NCBI RefSeq assembly: GCF_032854445.1
Contig: NW_027018119.1
Coordinates: forward strand, 1-64,000
Length of the DNA stretch: 64,000 bases
Direction of reading: 5' to 3'
Source: Liolophura sinensis
Taxonomy: Eukaryota > Mollusca > Polyplacophora > Chitonida > Chitonidae
Part shown: positions 1 to 12,090 of the stretch, piece after piece
Layout: every line of letters begins with the position of its first letter
How positions within the stretch are numbered: the first letter of the stretch is position 1
The notes under the pieces: generated by a model
Told to the model about the DNA's origin: nothing
Database searches by the model: none
Seen by the model: the letters and a program-made list of their open reading frames with translations, nothing else
Program-made: the position numbers and the translations under genes

Positions 1-903
1 CTATGTACCATCGCGACTGGTCATTACTATATTCAACTTTTGACCGTATGTTATGTGCCCTTCGTAGCCCTGAAGACGTCAAATCTTTGGGCTAAGCCCA
101 TTTAACTCACCCAGCAATTGTCTTACTTCTAAGTCGAAGACAACCTCAATGTCTTTATCTACGTGTAGAAAAACCACACCATTTGTACATAAAAAAAAAA
201 AAATTACTAGATACAGTCTGCTGTAAAAAAGTACAACTGATCACTGACCCACATCAATAAGGTTCTAAAAGATGCGGAGTTGGGCAAGGCATCGGCAGTT
301 GTTTAAAGAATTGCATATTCCCTGGTTTCCATGGAGTAAGAGCCGTTGCTGGGCAAGTGATTATGACACCAATAATCATTCGATTGTCGCTACAGCCAAA
401 AGTATTGGTCGGAGAGCAACGCGGTTTGCACCATTCGATTTCTCGTCACAAAATACGTCGGATTAGCATCTTACCAGCAGCACTGGAACGGTTTTTCCAC
501 TTTTGCATTTTTGCCTGGTCTTTTTGTTAATTGAAATCGGCTACACTGTACTATGTACCATCGCGACTGGTCATTACTATATTCAACTTTTGACTATAAG
601 TTATGTGCCCTTCGGTAGCCCTGAAGACGTCAAATCTTTGGGCTAAGCCCATTTAACTCACCCAGCAATAGTCTTACTTCTAAGTCCAAGACAATCTCAA
701 TGTCTTTATCTACGTGTAGAAAAACCAGCACCATTTGTACATAAAAAACACAAGGTACTAGATACAGTCTGCTGTAAAAAGTACGACTGATCACTGACCC
801 ACATCAATAAGGTTCTAAAAGATGCGGAATTGGGCAAGGCATCGGCAGCTGTTTAAAAAATTGCATATTTCCCTGGTTTCATGGAGTAAGAGCCGTTGCT
901 GGG

Positions 904-909
904 CACGTG
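904..909. other. CACGTG palindrome (representative unit)
   Basis: An E-box-like hexamer lies 82 bp after the anchor. It is kept in most units of both families, in the context GGGCACGTGAT or GCACGTGATT. It is altered in some units: GGGAACGTG in the units anchored at 22761, 23862, 26063 and 28264, and CAAGTG in the first unit. E-boxes bind bHLH proteins in animals; binding here is inference. Confidence 0.5.
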
Positions 910-920
910 ATTATGACATC

Positions 921-930
921 AATGATCATT
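921..930. other. AATGATCATT perfect palindrome (representative unit)
   Basis: A 10-bp perfect palindrome found in most family A units, 12 bp after the CACGTG. Family B has CAATCATTATT here and loses the symmetry, so it is a good family marker. No function is assigned. Confidence 0.6.
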
Positions 931-937
931 CGATTGT

Positions 938-1006
938 CGCTACAGCCAAAAGTATTGGTCGGAGAGCAACGCGGTTTGCACCATTCCATTTCTCGTCACA
1001 AAATAC
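938..1006 (+). other. Conserved core of the satellite unit (representative unit)
   Basis: This stretch, from CGCTACAGCC through AGTATTGGTCGGAGAGC to CTCGTCACAAAATAC, is by eye the least variable part of the unit. Families A and B differ here at only a few bases, mainly GCAACGCGG against GCCACGCGG, while flanking parts differ much more. Even constraint across old families suggests either a protein-binding segment or a preferred gene-conversion tract. It does not match the CENP-B box consensus. No pol III A or B box, tRNA or 5S similarity was seen. Confidence 0.45.
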
Positions 1007-4000
1007 GTGGGAATAGCCTCTTACCAGCAGCACTGGAACAGTTTTTCCACTTTTGCATTTTTGCCTGGTCTTTTTGTTAATTGAAATCGGCTACACTGTA
1101 CTTTGTACCATCGCGACTTGTCATTACTTATATTCAACTATTGACTATAAGTTATGTGCCCTTCGGTAGCCCTCAAGACGTCAAATCTTTGGGCCAAGCC
1201 CATTTAACTCACTCAGCAATTGTCTTACTTCTAAGTCCAAGACAATCTCAATGTCTTTATCTACGTGTAGAAAAACCACACCATTTGTACATAAAAAACA
1301 CAAGGTACTAGATACAGTCTGCTGTAAAAAGTACAACTGATCACTGACCCACACCTATAAGGTGCTAAAAGATGCGGAATCGGGCCAGGCATCGGCAGCT
1401 GTTAAAAGATTGCATATTTCCCTGGTTTCCATGGAGTAAGAGCCGTTGCTGGGCACGTGACTATGACATCAATGATCATTCGATTGTCGCTACAGCCAAA
1501 AGTAATGGTCGTAAAGCAACGCGGTTGCACCATTCCATTTCTCGTCACAAAATACGTCGGATTAGCCTCTTACCAGCAGCACTGGAACAGTTTTTCCACT
1601 TTTGCATTTTTGCCTGTCTTTTTGTTAATTGAAATCGGCTACACTGTACTATGTACCATCGCCACTGGTCATTACTATATTCAACTTTTGACTATAAGTT
1701 ATGTGCCCTTCGGTAGCCCAGAAGACGTCAAATCTTTGGGCTAAGCCCATTTAACTCACCCAGCAATTGTCTTACTTCTAAGTCCAAGACAATCTCAATG
1801 TCTTTATCTACGTGTAGAAAAACCACACCATTTGTACATAAAAAACATAAGGTACTTGATACAGTCTGCTCTAAAAAGTACACTTAAACACTGACACACA
1901 TAAATAAGGTGCCAAAAGATGCGGAATTGGGCCAGGCATCGGCAGCTGTTTAAAAAATTGCAAATATCCCTGGTTTCCATGGAGTAAGAGCCGTTGCTGG
2001 GCACGTGACTATGACATCAATGATTATTCAATTGTCGCTACAGCCAAAAGTATTGGTCGGAGAGCAACGCGGTTTGCACCATTCGATTTCTCGTCACACA
2101 ATACGTCGGATTAACATCTTACCAGCAGCACTGGAACAGTTTTTCCACCTTTACATTTTTGCCTGGTCTTTTTGTTAATTTGAAATCGGCTACACTGTAC
2201 TATGTACCATCGCGACTGGTCATTACTATATTCAACTTTTGACTATAAGTTATGTGCCCTTCGGTAGCCCAGAAGACGTCAAATCTTTGGGCTAAGCCCA
2301 TTTAACTCACCCAGCAATTGTCTTACTTCTAAGTCCCAGACAATCTCAATGTCTTTATCTACGTGTAGAAAAACCACACCATTTGTACATAAAAACACAA
2401 TGTACTAGATACAGTCTGCTGTAAAAAGTTCAACTGATCACTGACCCACATCTATAAGGTTCTAAAAGATGCGGAAATTAGCCAGGCATCGGCAGCTGTT
2501 AAAAAATTGCAAATTTCCCTGGTTTCCATGGAGTAAGAGCCGTTGCTGGGCACGTGACTATGACATCAATGATCATTCAATTGTCGCTACAGCCAAAAGT
2601 GTTGGTCGGAGAGCAACGCGATTTGCACCATTCGATTTCTCGTCACAAAATACGTCGCATTAGCCTCTTACCAGCAGCACTGGAACGGTTTTCCACTTTT
2701 GCATTTTTGCCTGGTCTTTTTGTTAATTGAAATCGGCTACACTGTACTATGTACCATCGCCACTGGTCATTACTATATTCAACTTTTGACTATAAGTTAT
2801 GTGCCCTTCGGTAGCCCTGAAGACTTCAAATCTTTGGGCTAAGCCCATTTAACTCACCCAGCAATTGTCTTACTTCTAAGTCCATAACAATCTCAATGTC
2901 TTTATCTACGTGTAGAAAAACCACACCATTTGTACATAAAAAAACACAAGGTACTTGATACAGTCTGCTGTAAAAAGTACACTTAAACACTGGCACACAT
3001 AAATAAGGTGCCAAAAGATGCGGAATTGGGCCAGGCATCGGCAGCTGTTTAAAAAATTGCATATTTCCCTGGTTTCCATGGAGTAAGAGCCGTTGCTGGG
3101 CACGTGACTATGACATCAATGATCATTCAATTGTCGTTACAGCCAACAGTATTGGTCGGAGAGCAACGCGGTTTGCACCATTCGATTTCTCGTCACAAAA
3201 TACGTCGGATTAGCCTCTTACCAGCAGCACTGGAACAGTTTTTCCACTTTTGCATTTTTGCCTGGTCTTTTGGTAATTGAAATCGGCTACACTGTACTAC
3301 GTACCATCGCGACTGGTCATTACTATATTCAACTTTTGACTATAAGTTATGTGCCCTTCGTAGCCCAGAAGACGTCAAATCTTTGGGCTAAGCCTATTTA
3401 ACTTACCCAGCAATTGTCTTACTTCTAAGTCCATAACAATCTCAATGTCTTTATCTACGTGTAGAAAAACCGGACCATTTGTACATAAAAAACACAAGGT
3501 ACTTGATACAGTCTGCTGTAAAAAGTACACTTAAACACTGACACACATAAATAAGGTGCCAAAAGATGCGGAATTGGGCAAGGCATCGGCAACTGTTTAA
3601 AAAATTGCAAATTTCCCCGGTTTTCCAAGGAGTAAGAGCCGTTGCTAGGCACGTGACTATGACATCAATGATCATTCAATTGTCGCTACAGCCAAAAGTA
3701 TTGGTCGGAGAGCAACGCGGTTTGCACCATTCGAATTCTCGTCACAAAATACGTCGGATTAGCCTCTTACCAGCAGCACTGGAACAGTTTTTCCACTTTT
3801 GCATTTTTGCCTGGTCTTTTTGGTAATTGAAATCGGCTACACTGTACTATGTACCATCGCGACTGGTCATTACTATACTGAACTTTTGACTATAAGTGAT
3901 GTGCCCTTTGGTAGCCCAGAAGACGTCAAATCTTTGGGCTAAGCCCATTTAACTCACCCAGCAATTGTCTTACTTCTAAGTCCAAGACAATCGCAATGTC

Positions 4001-4116
4001 TTTATCTACGTGTAGAAAAACCACACCATTTGTACATAAAAAACACAAGGTACTTGATACAGTCTGCTGTAAAAAGTACACTTAAACACTGACCCACATA
4101 AATAAGGTGCCAAAAG

Positions 4117-5750
4117 ATGCGGAATTGGGCCAGGCATCGGCAGCTGTTTGAAAAATTGCAAATATCCCTGGTTTCCATGGAGTAAGAGCCGTTGTTGGGC
4201 ACGTGACTATGACATCAATGATCATTCAATTGTCGCTACAGCCAAAAGTATTGGTCGGAGAGCAACGCGGTTTGCACCATTCGATTTCTCGTTGCAAAAT
4301 ACTTCGGATTAGCCGCTTACCAACAGCACTGGAACGGTTTTTTTACTTTTGCATTTTTGCCTGGTCTTTTTGTTAATTGAAATCGGCTACACTGTACTAT
4401 GTACCATTGCGACTGGTCATTACTATATTCAACTTTTGACTATAAGTTATGTGCCCTTCGGTAGGCCAGAAGACGACAAATCTTTGGGCTAAGCCCATTT
4501 AACTCACCCAGCAATTGTCTTACTTCTAAGTCGAAGACAATCTCAATGTCTTTATCTATGTGTAGAAAAACCACACCATTTGTACATGAAAATCACAAGG
4601 TACTTGATACAGTCTGATGTAAAAAGTACAACTGAACACTGACCCACTTCAGTAAGGTGCCAAAAGATGCGGAATTGGGCCAGGCATCGGCAGCTGTTGG
4701 AAAATTGCAAATTTTCCTGGTTTCCATGGAGTGAGAGACGTTGCTGGGCACGTGATTCATTCAATTGTCACTACAGCCAAAAGTATTGGTCGGAGAGCAA
4801 CGCGGTTTGCACCATTCGATTTCTCGTCACAAAATACGTCGGATTAGCCTCTTACCAGCAGCACTGGATTAGTTTTTCCACTTTTGCATTTTTACCTGGT
4901 CTTTTTGTTAATTGAAATCGGCTACACTGTACTCTGTACAATCGCGACTGGTCATTACTATATTCAACTTTTGACTATAAGTTATGTGCCCTTCGGTAGC
5001 CCAGAAGACGTCAAATCTTTGGGCCAGGCCCATTTAACTCACCCAGCAATTGTCTTATTTCTAAGTCCAAGACAATCTCAATGTCTTTATCTACGTGTAG
5101 AAAAACCAGACCATTTGTACATAAAAAACACAAGGTACTTGATACAGTCTGCTGTAAAAAGTACAACTAAACACTGACAGACATTTATAAGGTGCCAAAG
5201 ATGCGGAATTGGGCCAGGCATCGGCAGCTGTTAAAAAATTGCAAATTTTCCTGGTTTCCATGGAGTAAGAGCCGTTGCTGGGCACGTGATTATGACATCA
5301 ATGACCATTCAATTGTCACTACAGCCAAAAGTATTGGTCGGAGAGCAACGCGGTTTGCACCATTCGATTTGTCGTCACAAAATACGTCGGATTAATCTCT
5401 TGTCAGCAGCACTAGAACAATTTTTCGAATTTTGCATTTTTGCATGGTCTTTTTGTTAATTGAAATCGGCTACACTGTACTATGTACCATCGCGACTGGT
5501 CATTACTATATTCAACTTTTGACTATATGTTATGTGCCCTTCGGTAGCCCAGGAAGACCTGAAATCTTTGGGCTAAGCGCATTTAACTCACCCAGCAATT
5601 CTGTCACTTCTAAGTGCAAGACAACCTCAATGTCTTTATCTACGTGTAGAAAAACCACACCATTTGTACATAAAAAACACAAGGTACTAGATACAGTCTG
5701 CTGTAAAAAGTACAACTGATCACTGACCTACATCAGTAAGGTTCCAAAAG
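4117..5750 (+). repeat. Three-unit higher-order repeat, copy 1 (1634 bp)
   Basis: Anchors 4117, 4667 and 5201. The middle unit carries a diagnostic 14-bp deletion just after the CACGTG, so its next anchor is 534 bp away rather than 549. The same order of three variants follows immediately in copy 2, and again at 12882-14516 within the second 13-unit repeat. Confidence 0.8.
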
Positions 5751-8700
5751 ATGCGGAATTGGGCCAGGCATCGGCAGCTGTTTGAAAAATTGCAAATATC
5801 CCTGGTTTCCATGGAGTAAGAGCCGTTGTTGGGCACGTGACTATGACATCAATGATCATTCAATTGTCGCTACAGCCAAAAGTATTGGTCGGAGAGCAAC
5901 GCGGTTTGCACCATTCGATTTCTCGTCGCAAAATACTTCGGATTAGCCGCTTACCAACAGCACTGGAACGGTTTTTTTACTTTTGCATTTTTGCCTGGTC
6001 TTTTTGTTAATTGAAATCGGCTACACTGTACTATGTACCATTGCGACTGGTCATTACTATATTCAACTTTTGACTATAAGTTATGTGCCCTTCGGTAGGC
6101 CAGAAGACGACAAATCTTTGGGCTAAGCCCATTTAACTCACCCAGCAATTGTCTTACTTCTAAGTCCAAGACAATCTCAATGTCTTTATCTATGTGTAGA
6201 AAAACCACACCATTTGTACATGAAAATCACAAGGTACTTGATACAGTCTGCTGTAAAAAGTACAACTGAACACTGACCCACTTCAGTAAGGTGCCAAAAG
6301 ATGCGGAATTGGGCCAGGCATCGGCAGCTGTTGGAAAATTGCAAATTTTCCTGGTTTCCATGGAGTAAGAGACGTTGCTGGGCACGTGATTCATTCAATT
6401 GTCACTACAGCCAAAAGTATTGGTCGGAGAGCAACGCGGTTTGCACCATTCGATTTCTCGTCACAAAATACGTCGGATTAGCCTCTTACCAGCAGCACTG
6501 GATCAGTTTTTCCACTTTTGCATTTTTACCTGGTCTTTTTGTTAATTGAAATCGGCTACACTGTACTCTGTACAATCGCGACTGGTCATTACTATATTCA
6601 ACTTTTGACTATAAGTTATGTGCCCTTCGGTAGCCCAGAAGACGTCAAATCTTTGGGCCAGGCCCATTTAACTCACCCAGCAATTGTCTTATTTCTAAGT
6701 CCAAGACAATCTCAATGTCTTTATCTACGTGTAGAAAAACCAGACCATTTGTACATAAAAAACACAAGGTACTTGATACAGTCTGCTGTAAAAAGTACAA
6801 CTAAACACTGACAGACATTTATAAGGTGCCAAAAGATGCGGAATTGGGCCAGGCATGGGCAGCTGTTGAAAAATTGCAAATTTTCCTGGTTTCCATGGAG
6901 TAAGAGCCGTTGCTGGGCACGTGATTATGACATCAATGACAATTCAATTGTCACTACAGCCAAAAGTATTGGTCGGAGAGCAACGCGGTTTGCACCATTC
7001 GATTTGTCGTCACAAAATACGTCGGATTAATCTCTTGTCAGCAGCACTAGAACAATTTTTCGAATTTTGCATTTTTGCATGGTCTTTTTGTTAATTGAAA
7101 TCGGCTACACTGTACTATGTACCATCGCGACTGGTCATTACTATATTCAACTTTAGACTATATGTTATGTGCCCTTCGGTAGCCCAGAAGACCTGAAATC
7201 TTTGGGCTAAGCGCATTTAACTCACCCAGCAATTCTGTCACTTCTAAGTGCAAGACAACCTCAATGTCTTTATCTACGTGTAGAAAAACCACACCATTTG
7301 TACATAAAAAACACAAGGTACTAGATACAGTCTGCTGTAAAAAGTACAACTGATCACTGACCTACATCAGTAAGGTTCCAAAAGATGCGGAATTGGGCCA
7401 GGCATCGGCAGCTGTTTAAAAAATTGCAAATATCCCTGGTTTCCATGGAGTAAGAGCCGTTGCTGGGCACGTGATTATGACCCCAATGATCATTCGATTG
7501 TCGCTACAGCCAAAAGTATTGGTCGGAGAGCAACGCGGTTTGCACCATTCGATTTCTCGTCACAAAATACGTCGGATTAGCCTCTTACCAGCAGCACTGG
7601 AACAGTTCTTCCACTTTTGCATTTTTGCCTGGTCTTTTTGGTAATTGAAATCGGCTACACTGTACTATGTACAATCGCGACTGGTCATTTACTATACTGA
7701 ACTTTTGACTATAAGTGATGTGCCCTTTGGTAGCCCAGAAGACGTCAAATCTTTGGGCTAAGCCCATTTAACTCACCCAGCAATTGTCTTACTTCTAAGT
7801 CCCAAGACAATCGCAATGTCTTTATCTACGTGTAGAAAAACCACACCATTTGTACATAAAAAACACAAGGTACTTGATACAGTCTGCTGTAAAAAGTACA
7901 CTTAAACACTGACCCACATAAATAAGGTGCCAAAAGATGCGGAATTGGGCCAGGCATCGGCAGCTGTTTGAAAAATTGCAAATATCCCTGGTTTCCATGG
8001 AGTAAGAGCCGTTGTTGGGCACGTGACTATGACATAAATGATCATTCAAATTGTCGCTACAGCCAAAAGTATTGGTCGGAGAGCAACGCGGTTTGCACCA
8101 TTCGATTTCTCGTCGCAAAATACTTCGGATTAGCCGCTTACCATCAGCACTGGAACGGTTTTTTTACTTTTGCATTTTTGCCTGGTCTTTTTGTTAATTG
8201 AAATCGGCTACACTGTACTATGTACCATGCGACTGGTCATTACTATATTCAACTTTTGACTATAACTTATGTGCCCTTCGGTAGCCCAGAAGACGTCAAA
8301 TCTTTGGGCTAAGCCCATTTAACTCACCCAACAATTGTCTTACTTTTAAGTCCAAGACAATCTCAATGTCTTTATCTACGTGTAGAAAAACCACACCATT
8401 TGTACATAAAAACACAATGTACTAGATACAGTCTGCTGTAAAAAGTACAACTTATCACTGACCCACATCTATAAGGTTCTAAAAGATGCGGAATGGGCCA
8501 GGCATCGGCAGCTGTTAAAAAATTGCAAAATTTCCCTGGTTTCCATGGAGTAAGAGCCGTTGCTGGGCACGTGACTATGACATCAATGATCATTCAATTG
8601 TCGCTACAGCCAAAAGTGTTGGTCGGAGAGCAACGCGATTTGCACCATTCGATTTCTCGTCACAAAATACGTCGCATTAGCCTCTTACCAGCAGCACTGG

Positions 8701-11700
8701 AACAGTTTTTCCACTTTTGCATTTTTGCCTGGTCTTTTTGGTAATTGAAATCGGCTACACTGTACTATGTACCATCGCGACTGGTCATTACTATATTCAA
8801 CTTTTGACTATAACTTATGTGCCCTTCGGTAGCCCTGAAGACGTCAAATATTTGGGCTAAGCCCATTTAACCTCACCCAGCAATTGTCTTACTTCTAAGT
8901 CCAAGACAATCTCAATGTCTTTATCTACGTGTAGAAAAACCACACCATTTGTACATAAAAAACACAAGGTACTAGATACAGTCTGCTGTAAAAAATACAA
9001 CTGATCACTGACCCACATCAATAAGGTTCTAAAAGATGCGGAATTGGGCCAGGGATCGGCAGCTGTTAAAAAATTGCAAATTTCCCTGGTTTCCATGGAG
9101 TAAGAGCCGTTGCTGGGCACGTGACTATGACATCAATGATCATTCAATTGTCGCTACAGCCAAAAGTGTTGGTCGGAGAGCAACGCGATTTGCACCATTC
9201 GATTTCTCGTCACAAAATACGTCGGATTAGCCTCTTACCAGCAGCACTGGAACATTTTTTCCACTTTTGCATTTTTGCCTGGTCTTTTTGGTAATTGAAA
9301 TCGGCTACACTGTACTATGTACCATCGCGACTGGTCATTACTATATTCAACTTTTTGACTATAAGTTATGTGCCCTTCGGTAGCCCAGAAGACGTCAAAT
9401 CTTTGGGCTAAGCCCATTTAACTCACCCAGCAATTGTCTTATTTCTAAGTCCAAGACAATCTCAATGTCTTTATCTACGTGTAGAAAAACCAGACCATTT
9501 GTACATAAAAAACACAAGGTACTTGATACAGTCTGCTGTAAAAAGTACAACTAAACACTGACAGACATTTATAAGGTGCCAAAAGATGCGGAATTGGGCC
9601 AGGCATCGGCAGCTGTTGAAAAATTGCAAATTTTCCTGGTTTCCATGGAGTAAGAGCCGTTGCTGGGCACGTGATTATGACATCAATGACCATTCAATTG
9701 TCACTACAGCCAAAAGTATTGGTCGGAGAGCAACGCGGTTTGCACCATTCGATTTGTCGTCACAAAATACGTCGGATTAATCTCTTGTCAGCAGCACTAG
9801 AACAATTTTTCGAATTTTGCATTTTTGCATGGTCTTTTTGTTAATTGAAATCGGCTACACTGTACTATGTACCATCGCGACTGGTCATTACTATATTCAA
9901 CTTTTGACTATATGTTATGTGCCCTTCGGTAGCCCAGAAGACCTGAAATCTTTGGGCTAAGCGCATTTAACTCACCCAGCAATTCTGTCACTTCTAAGTG
10001 CAAGACAACCTCAATGTCTTTATCTACGTGTAGAAAAACCACACCATTTGTACATAAAAAACACAAGGTACTAGATACAGTCTGCTGTAAAAAGTACAAC
10101 TGATCACTGACCTACATCAGTAAGGTTCCAAAAGATGCGGAATTGGGCCAGGCATCGGCAGCTGTTTAAAAAATTGCATATTTCCCTGGTTTCCATGGAG
10201 TAAGAGCCGTTGCTGGGCACGTGATTATGACCCCAATGATCATTCGATTGTCGCTACAGCCAAAAGTATTGGTCGGAGAGCAACGCGGTTTGCACCATTC
10301 GATTTCTCGTCACAAAATACGTCGGATTAGCCTCTTACCAGCAGCACTGGAACAGTTTTTCCACTTTTGCATTTTTGCCTGGTCTTTTTGGTAATTGAAA
10401 TCGGCTACACTGTACTATGTACCATCGCGACTGGTCATTACTATACTGAACTTTTGACTATAAGTGATGTGCCCTTTGGTAGCCCAGAAGACGTCAAATC
10501 TTTGGGCTAAGCCCATTTAACTCACCCAGCAATTGTCTTACTTCTAAGTCCAAGACAATCGCAATGTCTTTATCTACGTGTAGAAAAACCACACCATTTG
10601 TACATAAAAAACACAAGGTACTTGATACAGTCTGCTGTAAAAAGTACACTTAAACACTGACCCACATAAATAAGGTGCCAAAAGATGCGGAATTGGGCCA
10701 GGCATCGGCAGCTGTTTGAAAAATTGCAAATATCCCTGGTTTTCATGGAGTAAGAGCCGTTGTTGGGCACGTGACTATGACATAAATGATCATTCAATTG
10801 TCGCTACAGCCAAAAGTATTGGTCGGAGAGCAACGCGGTTTGCACCATTCGATTTCTCGTCGCAAAATACTTCGGATTAGCCGCTTACCAACAGCACTGG
10901 AACGGTTTTTTTACTTTTGCATTTTTGCCTGGTCTTTTTGTTAATTGAAATCGGCTACACTTTACTATGTACCATTGCGACTGGTCATTACTATATTCAA
11001 CTTTTGACTATAACTTATGTGCCCTTCGGTAGCCCAGAAGACGTCAAATCTTTGGGCTAAGCCCATTTAACTCACCCAACAATTGTCTTACTTTTAAGTC
11101 CAAGAGAATCTCAATGTCTTTATCTACGTGTAGAAAAACCACACCATTTGTACATAAAAACACAATGTACTAGATACAGTCTGCTGTAAAAAGTACAACT
11201 TATCACTGACCCACATCTATAAGGTTCTAAAAGATGCGGAAATGGGCCAGGCATCGGCAGCTGGTTAAAAAACTGCAAATTTCCCTGGTTTTCATGGAGT
11301 AAGAGCCGTTGCTGGGCACGTGACTATGACATCAATGATCATTCAATTTTCGCTACAGCCAAAAGTATTGGTTGGAGAGCAACGCGGTTTGCACCATTCG
11401 ATTTCTCGTCACAAAATACGTCGGATTAGCCTCTTACCAGCAGCACTGGAACAGTTTTTCCACTTTTACATTTTTGCCTTGTCTTTTTGTTAATTTGAAA
11501 TCGGCTACACTGTACTCTGTACCATCGCGACTGGTCATTACTATATTCAACTTTTGACTATATGTTATGTGCCTTTCGGTAGCCCAGAAGACGTCAAATC
11601 TTTGGGCTAAGCCCATTTAACTCACCCAGCAATTGTCTTACTTCTAAGTTCAAGACAATCTCAATGTCGTTATCTACGTGTAGAAAAACCACACCATTCG

Positions 11701-12090
11701 TACAAAAAAACACAAGGTACTAGATACACTCTGCTGTAAAAAGTACAACTGATCACTGACCCACATCTATAAGGTTCTAAAAGATGCGGAATCGGGCCAG
11801 GCATCAGCAGCTGTTAAAAAATTGCATATTTCCCTGGTTTCCATGGAGTAAGAGTCGTTGCTGGGCACGTGACTATGACATCAATGATCATTCAATTGTC
11901 GCCGCAGCCAAAAGTAATGGTCGGAGAGCAACGCGGTTTGCACCATTCGATTTCTCGTCACAAAATACGTCGGATTAGCCTCTTACCAGCAGCACTGGGA
12001 CAGTTTTTTTACTTTTGCATTTTTGCCTGGTCTTTTTGTTAATTTGAAATCGGATACACTGTACTATGTACCATCGCGACTGGTCATTAC
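4960..12090 (+). repeat. Thirteen-unit higher-order repeat, copy 1 (~7.13 kb)
   Basis: Variants reappear about 7.13 kb downstream in the same order. Anchor pairs 5201/12334, 6301/13433, 6836/13968, 9586/16712, 11234/18361 and 11784/18912 are 7126-7133 bp apart. The pairs share rare marks: the 14-bp deletion at 6301 and 13433, the CGCCGCAGCC and AATGGTCGG changes at 11784 and 18912, and GGTTAAAAAAC at 11234 and 18361. The ends are set by eye to within about 100 bp. Inside it, units 6836-8486 resemble 9586-11234, a nested five-unit shift of about 2750 bp. Confidence 0.85.
5751..7384 (+). repeat. Three-unit higher-order repeat, copy 2 (1634 bp)
   Basis: Anchors 5751, 6301 and 6836. It shares with copy 1 the TTGTTGGGC variant of the first unit, the 14-bp deletion in the second and the FDLSS-encoding TTGTCGTCAC variant of the third. 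The similarity starts near the anchor at 4117 and fades after 7385, which marks it as a local tandem duplication. Confidence 0.8.

Noticed and set aside
272-466. 64-codon frame (MRxWARHRQLxK...) present in dozens of family A units
   Set aside because: It starts at the phase anchor by chance. Many units break it by frameshift or lose the start (TTGCGG at 23311, 24412, 26613 and 28814), and there is no promoter, poly(A) signal or known domain.
1-549. Internal 183-bp subrepeat within the 549-bp unit
   Set aside because: Looking for three similar thirds by eye gave only short chance matches such as CACCATT. No subrepeat is supported.
938-1006. CENP-B box in the conserved core
   Set aside because: The required TTCG....A..CGGG pattern is absent. 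ATTCGATTTCTCG only resembles its first half.
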